Source of the DNA: Bacteroidota bacterium
GTDB taxonomy: Bacteria > Bacteroidota > Bacteroidia > B-17B0 > Aurantibacillaceae
DNA: 64,000 bases
Direction of reading: 5' to 3'
Assembly: GCA_947450025.1 (NCBI GenBank)
Contig: CANFTW010000003.1
Location: forward strand, 62,001 to 126,000
Each line of letters begins with the position of its first letter. The first letter of the stretch is position 1. The notes beneath the pieces were generated by a model that was not told the DNA's origin, searched no databases, and saw only the letters and a program-made list of their open reading frames with translations. The position numbers were made by a program, and so were the translations under genes. Of this stretch, positions 15,149 through 23,676 are shown piece after piece.

Positions 15149-16762
15149 ATGCAAAAAATACAATCGTCTTTTTTATCAATCATTACGGTATTCTTTTTTT
15201 GGGGCTTCTTAGCTGCCTCAAATGGTATTTTTATTCCTTTTTGTAAAACTCATTTTCATCTCAGTCAATTTCAATCACAATTAATTGATAGTGCGTTTTA
15301 TGGGGCTTATTTTATAGGTTCATTACTCTTATACATGATGTCTTTAAAATTAAATACTGACATTATTAATAAAATTGGCTATAAAGCAACTATCGTCTTA
15401 GGATTAACTATTTCTATATTAGGTGCTTTAGTGATGATTCCGGCAGTAAATATTGGGTCATTTCCGTTTATTTTAATGGCATTTTTTATTATAGCCTTAG
15501 GTTTTTCGCTTCAACAAACATCCGCAAATCCTTTAGTTTTAAATTTAGGTGATCCTGCTACAGGCTCTCATCGGTTAAACTTTGCAGGAAGTATTAATTC
15601 TTTTGGAACAACCATTGGGCCCATTTTAGTGAGTGTATTATTATTTGGGAAAGCAATTGCATCAGGAACAGATAAAGAATCTGCACCCATTTCATCCATT
15701 AATACCTTATACATCATTTTAGCCATTGCATTTGCTATCGCAGCAATTATCTTATATTTTACTAAAATGCCAAAACTTCAAATTGAAGAGGAAGATGCCA
15801 ATATGAACGTTTTAAAAAGTCCACTTCACTTTATTATTGGTATTGTTTTATTTTTAATGTGCGTGTTTGTTTATAGCGCAATTAACGATTATTCAAAAGG
15901 ATTAGATAATTATTTATTTTTAGGAAGCATTGGTGGATTTTTAGCTATTATTTTAATCATACTAGGCCTTCAATATCAAACCATCCAAAAACAAAACAGG
16001 TTTGAAATCAAAAAATATCCACAGGTCATCCTTGGTATGATAGCTATTTTTGTATATGTGGGTGTTGAGGTATCTATACAAAGTAATTTAGGTTCATTAT
16101 TAAAATTACCCGATTTTGGCGGGCTTCAGGATTCTGAAATTGGCCCATATATTTCTTTATATTGGGGAAGTTTAATGATTGGAAGATGGACTGGATCAAT
16201 TGGGGCATTTCAATTACATAAAAATTTAAAATTAGTTTTGACGATTGTTGTTCCCTTTCTAGCATTATGCCTTGTACTATTTATGAATCATTTAAATGGA
16301 GCAGATTCATCACAATTTTACAAATACATTATTTGTGTTGTTTTTTTAATTGGAGCGTTTTTTATGGGTCAACAAAAACCTGCCTTAACCTTAATTATTT
16401 TTGGTGGATTAGGCACCTTAGCGATGATTATTGGATTAATGACAACGGGGCAAATAAGTGTGTTTGCATTTTTAAGCGGCGGATTATTTTGTTCCATTAT
16501 GTGGCCTTGCATCTTTTCTTTAGCTACAGCTGGATTAGGAAAATATACGAGTCAAGCATCTTCATTTCTAATTATGATGATTTTAGGTGGTGCATTTATT
16601 CCGCCAATGCAAGGGTTAATTGCCGATAAAATGAACATCCATATCTCTTATATAATACCTGTTATTTGTTTTAGTTTTTTAACATGGTATGCATTTAAAG
16701 TGCGTGGGATTTTAAAAACAGAAGGAATAGATTACGATACTAACGAAACCAGTGCTCACTAA
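15149..16762 (+). CDS. FHS-family sugar/H+ symporter (MFS)
   Basis: A 537-residue polytopic membrane protein with about a dozen hydrophobic helices. The N-terminal FFFWGFLAASNGIFIPFCK segment and the later SLQQTSANPLVLNLGDP and NSFGTTIGPIL segments mark the FucP/NagP branch of fucose, glucose/galactose or N-acetylglucosamine permeases. It is about 100 residues longer than FucP, mostly in the central loop region. As first gene of an operon encoding N-glycan-degrading enzymes, GlcNAc or mannose uptake is the likeliest role; the substrate is inferred. Upstream, TATCTTAG (15121-15128) is a one-mismatch match to the -7 box. Confidence 0.9.
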   Translation: MQKIQSSFLSIITVFFFWGFLAASNGIFIPFCKTHFHLSQFQSQLIDSAFYGAYFIGSLLLYMMSLKLNTDIINKIGYKATIVLGLTISILGALVMIPAVNIGSFPFILMAFFIIALGFSLQQTSANPLVLNLGDPATGSHRLNFAGSINSFGTTIGPILVSVLLFGKAIASGTDKESAPISSINTLYIILAIAFAIAAIILYFTKMPKLQIEEEDANMNVLKSPLHFIIGIVLFLMCVFVYSAINDYSKGLDNYLFLGSIGGFLAIILIILGLQYQTIQKQNRFEIKKYPQVILGMIAIFVYVGVEVSIQSNLGSLLKLPDFGGLQDSEIGPYISLYWGSLMIGRWTGSIGAFQLHKNLKLVLTIVVPFLALCLVLFMNHLNGADSSQFYKYIICVVFLIGAFFMGQQKPALTLIIFGGLGTLAMIIGLMTTGQISVFAFLSGGLFCSIMWPCIFSLATAGLGKYTSQASSFLIMMILGGAFIPPMQGLIADKMNIHISYIIPVICFSFLTWYAFKVRGILKTEGIDYDTNETSAH

Positions 16763-16776
16763 TTATAAAACAAGAT

Positions 16777-17226
16777 ATGCAAGTAACCATTAACGTAAAA
16801 TTAGTTAATTCAAAATTTAATCAAGCCTATGCCGACAAAGAAAATGAAGGCGAAGAAACGGAAGATAATATCAAATACTTATGGGAAGATGAGTTTGATG
16901 TTCAAGGTCATGTCACTCAATTTAAAGTAAATAATAATACCAGTTATTTATTAAATGGCTTGTACCCAAATGATGACGAGTTTAGTTTTGAGATTCCAGA
17001 TATGTCAGTTATTGAATGTACGATGGATAATGGCGCTGTTACATTATTTCCATTTTCAAAAAAAGCCATTAGTAAAACAGAAAAAGTAGAAACTAAAAAA
17101 GGTATAACGTTTTATGTGCACTTAAAAAGCATTCGAGAAATCGTTAATCCAATGACTGGAGTGTATATTTTAAAAGATGACTATCCAAAAGAATTACTAG
17201 AGCTATATCATGATGAAGAGGAATAG
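16777..17226 (+). CDS. Acidic protein of unknown function in the N-glycan operon
   Basis: A 149-residue cytosolic protein without signal peptide or membrane segment. It is strongly acidic (KENEGEETEDN near residue 25; the chain ends YHDEEE). The central part (LWEDEFDVQGHVTQFKVN, then DNGAVTLFPF) is probably beta. I recognise no family. It starts 14 bp after the permease gene and its last 17 bases overlap the start of the hexosaminidase gene, so it is translated as part of the operon. A role in sugar sensing or transporter regulation is possible but unsupported by any motif. Confidence 0.75.
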   Translation: MQVTINVKLVNSKFNQAYADKENEGEETEDNIKYLWEDEFDVQGHVTQFKVNNNTSYLLNGLYPNDDEFSFEIPDMSVIECTMDNGAVTLFPFSKKAISKTEKVETKKGITFYVHLKSIREIVNPMTGVYILKDDYPKELLELYHDEEE

Positions 17227-19495
17227 CATTTTCATATTACTTTTATGGTTGTTGGATTTTTATGGGGTTTCTCAAAATCAAAATACCGTTTTGCCAATTA
17301 TACCAAAACCACAATCCTGTGAAATAACTCAAGGGCAATTTACGTTATCACCTACTACAAAAATTGTCGTTACTTCTTCTTCTCATCAAAATGAAATAGA
17401 TTGGTTAAATGAGTATCTCGATAAATACTACCATTTTAAATTAAAAACTACAGCAGCCATTCCTAAAAACGATTCTTATCTTGAATTTGTATCTATTGAA
17501 GGTGAATCAAATGAGGATTATGAATTAACTATTGCAAAGAATCAAATTCATATATCAGCAAAAGAAAAAAGTGCAGGAAGTTTTTATGCGATACAAACGC
17601 TCATCCAACTTTTACCACTTGAAAAAACAACCACACTTGTTATTCCTTGCCTTAAAATAAACGACTCTCCTCGTTTCAAATGGAGAGGCATGCACTTAGA
17701 CGTTAGTCGGCATTTTTTTTCAATCAGCTCTATTAAAAAGTACATCGACCTCCTTGCCCTTTACAAAATGAATACTTTCCATTGGCATTTAACAGATGAC
17801 CAAGGTTGGAGAATTGAAATCAAAAAATATCCAAAATTAACTGACATTGGAGCTTATAGAAAAGGCACTATGGTTGGCCCATATAGTGACCAAAAATTTG
17901 ATAGCAAACCTTATGGTGGTTTTTACACTCAAGAAGAAATAAAAGATATTGTAGCTTATGCCTCCAAACGTTATATAACCATTGTTCCAGAAATAGAAAT
18001 GCCTGGACATTCAGTTGCTGCTGTAGCCGCATACCCATGGTTGTCTTGCATTGGCAAACAAATAGATGTAGAAAAAGGTTGGGGCGTTTTTGAAGATGTT
18101 TTTTGTACAAAGGATTCTACTTTTCAATTTTTAGAAAATGTCTTGGATGAAGTCATGAATTTATTTCCTGGAAAATATATTCACATAGGAGGTGATGAAT
18201 GCCCTAAAACCAGATGGAAAACCTGTAAAACATGTCAAGCCAGAATTAAAACCGAAAATTTAAAAAATGAACATGAATTACAAAGCTACTTTATCACCCG
18301 TATTGAAAAACATGTCAACTCAAAAGGAAAACAAATTATTGGGTGGGATGAAATTTTAGAAGGTGGTTTAGCGCCCAATGCGGCAGTGATGAGCTGGAGA
18401 GGAACAGAAGGTGGGATTGAAGCCGCAAAACAAAAACATCAGGTAGTTATGACTCCTGGTTCACATTGTTATTTTGATCATTATCAATCTGCTCCAAATG
18501 GTGAACCTTTAGCAATAGGTGGATACACTCCGTTAGAAAAAGTGTATGCCTTTGAACCTATTCCAACTGAGCTAAATACAGAAGAACAAAATTACATCCT
18601 AGGGGCACAAGCAAATATTTGGACTGAATATATCTTAAACGAAAAACATGTGGAATATATGGCTATGCCAAGAATGGCAGCCTTAGCTGAAGTACTATGG
18701 ACACCAAAAGACAAGAAAAATGAAACTGATTTTTTAAATCGTTTACAGACTCATTTTCTATTGTTAGACAAATTAGAGATCAACTATGCTAAAGCATTAT
18801 ATAAAGTAGAGCAAAAAATTACTCCATCCTCAAAACCAAATACCGTTGAACTAGAATTAATTGCTAATGCTTCATTAGGGAGCATTCGTTATACTTCAGA
18901 TGGAAGTATGCCTAATCCTAAATCAGAGAAGTATCAATCGTCGATAAACTTAGATAAGGATATGACAATTTCAAGTGCGCTTTTTAAAGATAACCAATTA
19001 AAAGGAAAAATATCAAGTCGTTATTATGAAATCAACAAAGCAACCAATAAACCTATCACATTAAAAAACGAACCCTCCAAATCTTACAATTACGGCGGCA
19101 GTTTTACATTAGTAAATGGAGTTGTAGCAAAATTACCAAGGGATAATAATGAGTGGCTTGGATGGAGCGGAAAAGACATAGAAGTGATTGTTAATTTAGA
19201 AAAAGTCCAAGAAATTTCATCTTTACAAATCGGTTTTTTAAATGAAGAACTAAATTGGATATACTTACCAAAATCTGTAGAATTCTTAGTCTCTATAGAC
19301 GGCATAAATTATACATCGATAAAGAAACTATTGCCCGAAGATTTTCAATTTGAACGCTTCGCAAAGCTATCTTTTCAAGCTAAAACGGTAAAGTATGTAA
19401 AAATTATAGCTCAAAATTTTGGGAAAATACCAAGTGGGAAAACAGGTGCTGGCGAGGACTCTTGGCTTTTTAGCGATGAAATACAAATCAAATAA
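17210..19495 (+). CDS. Beta-N-acetylhexosaminidase (GH20) with C-terminal beta modules
   Basis: A 761-residue exported exo-enzyme. Signal peptide, GH20b N-terminal domain (about 30-150), then the catalytic barrel with FKWRGMHLDVSRHFF, WHLTDDQGWRIEIKKYPKL and the catalytic pair D329-E330 in HIGGDEC. The WDEILEGGLAPNAAVMSWRG segment completes the site. After the barrel come a chitobiase-type/FN3-like domain (RYTSDGSMPNP, about 555-610) and a discoidin-like domain (about 625-761). In this operon its natural job is to release GlcNAc from the chitobiose core or from antennae of N-glycans. Start is ATG 17210 or 17213, overlapping the previous gene. Confidence 0.95.
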   Translation: MMKRNSIFILLLWLLDFYGVSQNQNTVLPIIPKPQSCEITQGQFTLSPTTKIVVTSSSHQNEIDWLNEYLDKYYHFKLKTTAAIPKNDSYLEFVSIEGESNEDYELTIAKNQIHISAKEKSAGSFYAIQTLIQLLPLEKTTTLVIPCLKINDSPRFKWRGMHLDVSRHFFSISSIKKYIDLLALYKMNTFHWHLTDDQGWRIEIKKYPKLTDIGAYRKGTMVGPYSDQKFDSKPYGGFYTQEEIKDIVAYASKRYITIVPEIEMPGHSVAAVAAYPWLSCIGKQIDVEKGWGVFEDVFCTKDSTFQFLENVLDEVMNLFPGKYIHIGGDECPKTRWKTCKTCQARIKTENLKNEHELQSYFITRIEKHVNSKGKQIIGWDEILEGGLAPNAAVMSWRGTEGGIEAAKQKHQVVMTPGSHCYFDHYQSAPNGEPLAIGGYTPLEKVYAFEPIPTELNTEEQNYILGAQANIWTEYILNEKHVEYMAMPRMAALAEVLWTPKDKKNETDFLNRLQTHFLLLDKLEINYAKALYKVEQKITPSSKPNTVELELIANASLGSIRYTSDGSMPNPKSEKYQSSINLDKDMTISSALFKDNQLKGKISSRYYEINKATNKPITLKNEPSKSYNYGGSFTLVNGVVAKLPRDNNEWLGWSGKDIEVIVNLEKVQEISSLQIGFLNEELNWIYLPKSVEFLVSIDGINYTSIKKLLPEDFQFERFAKLSFQAKTVKYVKIIAQNFGKIPSGKTGAGEDSWLFSDEIQIK

Positions 19496-19497
19496 AT

Positions 19498-20487
19498 ATG
19501 ACTAGTAGAAGACAATTTATTAAACTTTCAGCATTAGCATCCTCACTTTTTGCTTTTAACAAAAGCAAGGCTAATGAGTTAATTATTAATCATAGTAAAA
19601 AAACGATTAAACCAATCGTTATTTCCACTTGGCGTTTTGGTGTAGAAGCCAATGCTGAAGCATGGAAAATATTATCAACTCAAGGTAGATCTTTAGATGC
19701 TGTGGAAGCTGGTGTAAAAATTCCAGAAGCTGATCCTAAAGAACGAAGTGTAGGATACGGTGGAAGACCAGATAGAGATGGGCGCGTGACGTTAGATGCC
19801 TGCATCATGGATGAATATTCAAATATTGGATCTGTTGGATGTTTAGAACATATTGTACATCCCATATCGGTTGCTAGAGCGGTGATGGAAAAAACGCCTC
19901 ATACTATGCTAGTAGGAGAAGGGGCTTTAGATTTTGCTTTAAGTCAAGGCTTCAAAAAAGAAAATTTACTAGTCAAGGAATCGGAAGATGAATGGAAAGA
20001 ATGGTTGAAGAAAGCTGAATACAAACCAAAAGCAAATATCGAAAATCATGATACCATTGGCATGGTTGCTCTAGATATGAATGGAAATTTATCAGGTGCA
20101 TGCACCACAAGTGGCATGGCCTTTAAAATGCATGGACGAATTGGAGATTCACCAATTATTGGTGCCGGATTATTTGTAGACAACGAGATTGGTGCGGCAA
20201 CGGCTACAGGACATGGTGAAGAGGTGATGCGCATTGTTGGCAGTCATACGGTTGTTGAATTAATGCGTCAAGGTTATTCTCCTGAAGAAGCTTGTAAAAA
20301 AGCTGTGGAACGAATTATCACCATCGCTAAAAACAAAAACAAATCCTTAGATGAATTACAAATAGGATTCATTGCCATTAATAAAAAAGGCGAACATGGT
20401 GCCTATTGTTTACAAAAAGGATTTAATTATGCTGTTTACTCTCCCGAAATCAATAATCAATTAATTGATGCCAAACATATTATCTAA
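19498..20487 (+). CDS. N4-(beta-N-acetylglucosaminyl)-L-asparaginase (glycosylasparaginase)
   Basis: A 329-residue N-terminal-nucleophile hydrolase that cleaves the amide bond between GlcNAc and Asn, the last step of N-glycoprotein breakdown. The autoproteolysis site is D185-T186 in NHDTIGM; T186 becomes the nucleophile. Substrate segments GRIGDSPIIGAGLFVDN and ATATGHGEE match the family. The N-terminus SRRQFIKLSALASSLFAF is a twin-arginine signal, so the enzyme probably folds in the cytoplasm before export. Two bp follow the hexosaminidase stop, and the last 20 bases overlap cutC. Plain plant-type asparaginase is less likely given these motifs and the neighbours. Confidence 0.94.
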   Translation: MTSRRQFIKLSALASSLFAFNKSKANELIINHSKKTIKPIVISTWRFGVEANAEAWKILSTQGRSLDAVEAGVKIPEADPKERSVGYGGRPDRDGRVTLDACIMDEYSNIGSVGCLEHIVHPISVARAVMEKTPHTMLVGEGALDFALSQGFKKENLLVKESEDEWKEWLKKAEYKPKANIENHDTIGMVALDMNGNLSGACTTSGMAFKMHGRIGDSPIIGAGLFVDNEIGAATATGHGEEVMRIVGSHTVVELMRQGYSPEEACKKAVERIITIAKNKNKSLDELQIGFIAINKKGEHGAYCLQKGFNYAVYSPEINNQLIDAKHII

Positions 20488-21154
20488 TAAGCTATTAGAA
20501 ATAGCTTGTTTTAATATTGAATCTTGTTTGCTAGCTCAGGAAGCTGGAGCAGATAGGATAGAATTTTGTTCAGATTATTCTGTTGGTGGCATAACTCCAA
20601 ATTATAAAGATATTTTAAAAGCCAAAGAATTATTGCACATTCCTTTGCATGTCATTATTCGTCCACGTGGTGGTGATTTTAATTATAGTCAAAGTGAAAT
20701 AGACTTGATGAAAAAAGACATTGAGTTTTGCAAAATAAATAACATCCATGGGGTAGTGTTTGGTGTATTAACTCAACATAAAAACATTAATTCATTAATT
20801 AATAAAGAACTAATTGAATTGGCAGGACTCATGTCTACAACCTTTCACAGAGCTATAGATGAATGTGTTAATCTAACAGATGCAATGAATGAGATTGTTT
20901 CAATTGGTTTTACAAGAGTCTTAACATCAGGAGGGAAATCAAATGCCATAGAAGGAGTTGATGTTTTAAAAGATTGTCAAAATAGATTCGGAAAAAACAT
21001 TATCATCATTCCTGGTGGAGGAATCAGAAGCCATAACATTGCAGGGATTGTGCAACAAACAAATTGTCAAGAATTTCATTCAGCAGCGCTCTCACCAAAT
21101 ACTGAGCTTGTAAACACTATTGAAGTAGGTTTTTTAAAAGAAAAAATATCTTGA
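20468..21154 (+). CDS. cutC: CutC family protein
   Basis: A 228-residue TIM-barrel protein without a signal peptide. CutC hallmarks are clear: LEIACFNIESCLLAQEAGAD near the N-terminus, IIRPRGGDF, FHRAIDE, LTSGG and IIPGGGIRSHN. The family was named for copper homeostasis in E. coli, but its biochemical activity is unsettled. Here it overlaps the glycosylasparaginase gene by 20 bases and the mannosidase gene by 4, and no copper gene is near, which suggests a role in handling a product of glycan breakdown. ATG 20468 is preferred to TTG 20465. Confidence 0.93.
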   Translation: MPNILSNKLLEIACFNIESCLLAQEAGADRIEFCSDYSVGGITPNYKDILKAKELLHIPLHVIIRPRGGDFNYSQSEIDLMKKDIEFCKINNIHGVVFGVLTQHKNINSLINKELIELAGLMSTTFHRAIDECVNLTDAMNEIVSIGFTRVLTSGGKSNAIEGVDVLKDCQNRFGKNIIIIPGGGIRSHNIAGIVQQTNCQEFHSAALSPNTELVNTIEVGFLKEKIS

Positions 21155-23640
21155 AAACATTCTTCATATATGTGTTCTTTTTCATGTATGCGTTAGCATT
21201 TTCGCAATTACACTTTTTTAGTTTGAGTGATAAACATTGGAAGTTTCGTGAAGTTGGCACAAAGAAGTTTTATCCAGCCGAAGTGCCAGGAACAATACAC
21301 ACAGACTTAATGAATAATCATTTAATTCCTAATCCAAACTTTGATATAGGAGAACAACAAGTGCAATGGATTGCAGAAAAAGATTGGGAGTATGTCTGTG
21401 AATTTGAATATGCTAAGGTCGAAAACACTACCCATTATGAAATTACATTTCAAGGTTTAGACACTTATGCGAAAGTATATTTAAATGGGAATCTAATTTT
21501 AAAAAGCGATAATATGTTTTTAAGATATATTGTTGATGTAAAAAAATATTTAAGAAAGGGTACTAATACATTAAAAATAGTTTTTGAATCTGCCGTAAAT
21601 CGGGGGAAACTTGAGGCAAAGAAATTACCGTACTCATTACCTGGAGATGAAAAAATATTTACTCGTAAAGCACAATACCAATATGGTTGGGATTGGGGGC
21701 CACGTCTAGTAACTTGTGGTATTTATAAAGCCTTAGGAATGTATACATGGAAAGGTACTAAAATAAAATCATTGCATCATCAGATAAAATCAATCACCGA
21801 CACATTAGCCGAGGTGTATATGATTTTAGAAACAGAAAGCGATACCATCCAAAAACAAAAATTTCATTTATCGTTATCCTCCATGATAAATCACGTTATC
21901 ATTGACTCATCCATCACGATGAAGAAAGGGTTTAACAGAGACAGCATTTTAATTAAAATATCTAATCCTCCATTATGGAACTGCAACTTGCAAGGAAAAG
22001 CTAATTTATTTCATTGTCTATTTCAAACTGTTGAAAATAATCATCAGGTAGAAATGATAAATACAACATTCGGATTGCGAACCATCGAACTCGTAAAAGA
22101 CAAGGACTCGATTGGTGAATCTTTTTATTTTAAAATAAATGGGCATCCAACTTTTATGAAAGGGGCGAATTTTATTCCTCCTGATAATTTTATGGCGAAG
22201 CAAAGGCATTCTTATTACGACATTATTCAAAAAGCTAAAGATGCCAACATTAATATGTTACGTGTTTGGGGAGGTGGCTTATACTTAGATGATGAGTTTT
22301 ATGATTTATGTGACCAAAATGGCATTTTAATATGGCAAGATTTTATGTTTGCATGTGCCATGTATCCAGGCGATACAATGTTTTTAAATAATGTGAAACA
22401 AGAAGCCGAACAGCAAATTAAGCGTTTGCGTCATCATCCCTGTTTAGCTTTATGGTGTGGCAATAATGAGGTAGATGAAGGTTGGCACAATTGGGGTTGG
22501 CAAAAACAATACAATTACTCTAAAGCAGATTCAGCTAAAATCTGGAACGACTATCAAAAACTATTTCATAAAATTTTACCAGATGCGGTAAAAACATTTG
22601 ATGCCAAAACAGCTTATGTATCTTCTTCTCCAATGATAGGTTGGGGTAAAAAAGAAAGTTTGCTTCGAGGCGATTCTCATTATTGGGGCGTTTGGTGGGG
22701 CATGGAACCTTTTGATGTTTACGAAAAAAAAGTAGGTCGATTTATGAGTGAATATGGCTTTCAAGGAATGCCTAGTTACTTTACCTTCAAACACTACGGA
22801 GATAGTTTAAATTTAAATTCGGCTTACATCAAAGCGCATCAAAAACATCCAACTGGCTATCAAACTATACAAACCTATATGAATCGAGATTACAATATCC
22901 CGAAAGATTTTTTTAAGTACGTTTATACCTCACAACTCTTGCAACGTGATGGGATGCAGATCGCCATTGAAGCACACCGTCGAAATAAACCATCTTGCAT
23001 GGGAACACTATATTGGCAATGGAACGATTGCTGGCCAGTATCCTCTTGGAGTGCTATTGATTATGATCATCATCCTAAGGCGTTGTATTATGCTACCAAA
23101 AAGTTATATGCTAATTTCTGTATAAGTGTAACTCAAGAAAAACAAGGTTATCAAATTTATGTCATAAGCGATTCTTTAAAAAGCATCCTTGCCACTTTAG
23201 AGATTAAACTCAAAAATACAAAAGGCGAAACACTATTAACAAAAACAAAACTAATCACTGTCAAAGAAAATAGTAGTGAAGTATTTGAATGTTTTTTAGA
23301 TGAAGAATTAAAATCATTTCATAAAAACGAAATATACTTAAGCTGTAATTTAATGGTGAATAAAATAATAATCGCTCATAAAAATTATTTCTTTGTTAAA
23401 CCTAAAGAACTCCTCTTATATCAACCAACCATTCAAGTAACGCAAACTGGGCAAACCTTAAACATCTATTCAGATGTGTTAGTGAAAGACCTGTATTTAT
23501 ATACAGAAAAAGGTGAGCCTATTATTTCTGATAATTATATCGATATAGAGCCAAATCAATCTATTGAACTAAAAACAAACTTAGGAATGGAAGAATTGGA
23601 ACAAATACTACATATTTCCTTGTACGATGTCAATCATTAA
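21151..23640 (+). CDS. Beta-mannosidase (GH2)
   Basis: An 829-residue exported GH2 enzyme that removes the core Man-beta-1,4-GlcNAc mannose. Sugar-binding jelly roll (WEYVCEFEYAK, TYAKVYLNGNLI, YQYGWDWGPRL), then the barrel with KGANFIPPDNFM and LRVWGGGLYLDDEFYDLCDQ. The acid/base is E440 in WCGNNEVDE and the nucleophile E534 in FMSEYGFQG. The start is TTG 21151, overlapping the cutC stop in TTGA; it gives the signal peptide KTFFIYVFFFMYALAFSQ. The next in-frame Met would cut this signal short. Coupled translation with cutC is likely. Confidence 0.94.
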   Translation: MKTFFIYVFFFMYALAFSQLHFFSLSDKHWKFREVGTKKFYPAEVPGTIHTDLMNNHLIPNPNFDIGEQQVQWIAEKDWEYVCEFEYAKVENTTHYEITFQGLDTYAKVYLNGNLILKSDNMFLRYIVDVKKYLRKGTNTLKIVFESAVNRGKLEAKKLPYSLPGDEKIFTRKAQYQYGWDWGPRLVTCGIYKALGMYTWKGTKIKSLHHQIKSITDTLAEVYMILETESDTIQKQKFHLSLSSMINHVIIDSSITMKKGFNRDSILIKISNPPLWNCNLQGKANLFHCLFQTVENNHQVEMINTTFGLRTIELVKDKDSIGESFYFKINGHPTFMKGANFIPPDNFMAKQRHSYYDIIQKAKDANINMLRVWGGGLYLDDEFYDLCDQNGILIWQDFMFACAMYPGDTMFLNNVKQEAEQQIKRLRHHPCLALWCGNNEVDEGWHNWGWQKQYNYSKADSAKIWNDYQKLFHKILPDAVKTFDAKTAYVSSSPMIGWGKKESLLRGDSHYWGVWWGMEPFDVYEKKVGRFMSEYGFQGMPSYFTFKHYGDSLNLNSAYIKAHQKHPTGYQTIQTYMNRDYNIPKDFFKYVYTSQLLQRDGMQIAIEAHRRNKPSCMGTLYWQWNDCWPVSSWSAIDYDHHPKALYYATKKLYANFCISVTQEKQGYQIYVISDSLKSILATLEIKLKNTKGETLLTKTKLITVKENSSEVFECFLDEELKSFHKNEIYLSCNLMVNKIIIAHKNYFFVKPKELLLYQPTIQVTQTGQTLNIYSDVLVKDLYLYTEKGEPIISDNYIDIEPNQSIELKTNLGMEELEQILHISLYDVNH

Positions 23641-23676
23641 ATTACAATTTTAAGTAAATTTACTATACATTATATT

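Noticed and set aside
16267-16629. 120-codon open frame in another frame of the sugar permease gene
   Set aside because: A shadow frame rich in Cys, Trp and Tyr, as expected from out-of-frame reading of membrane-helix codons.
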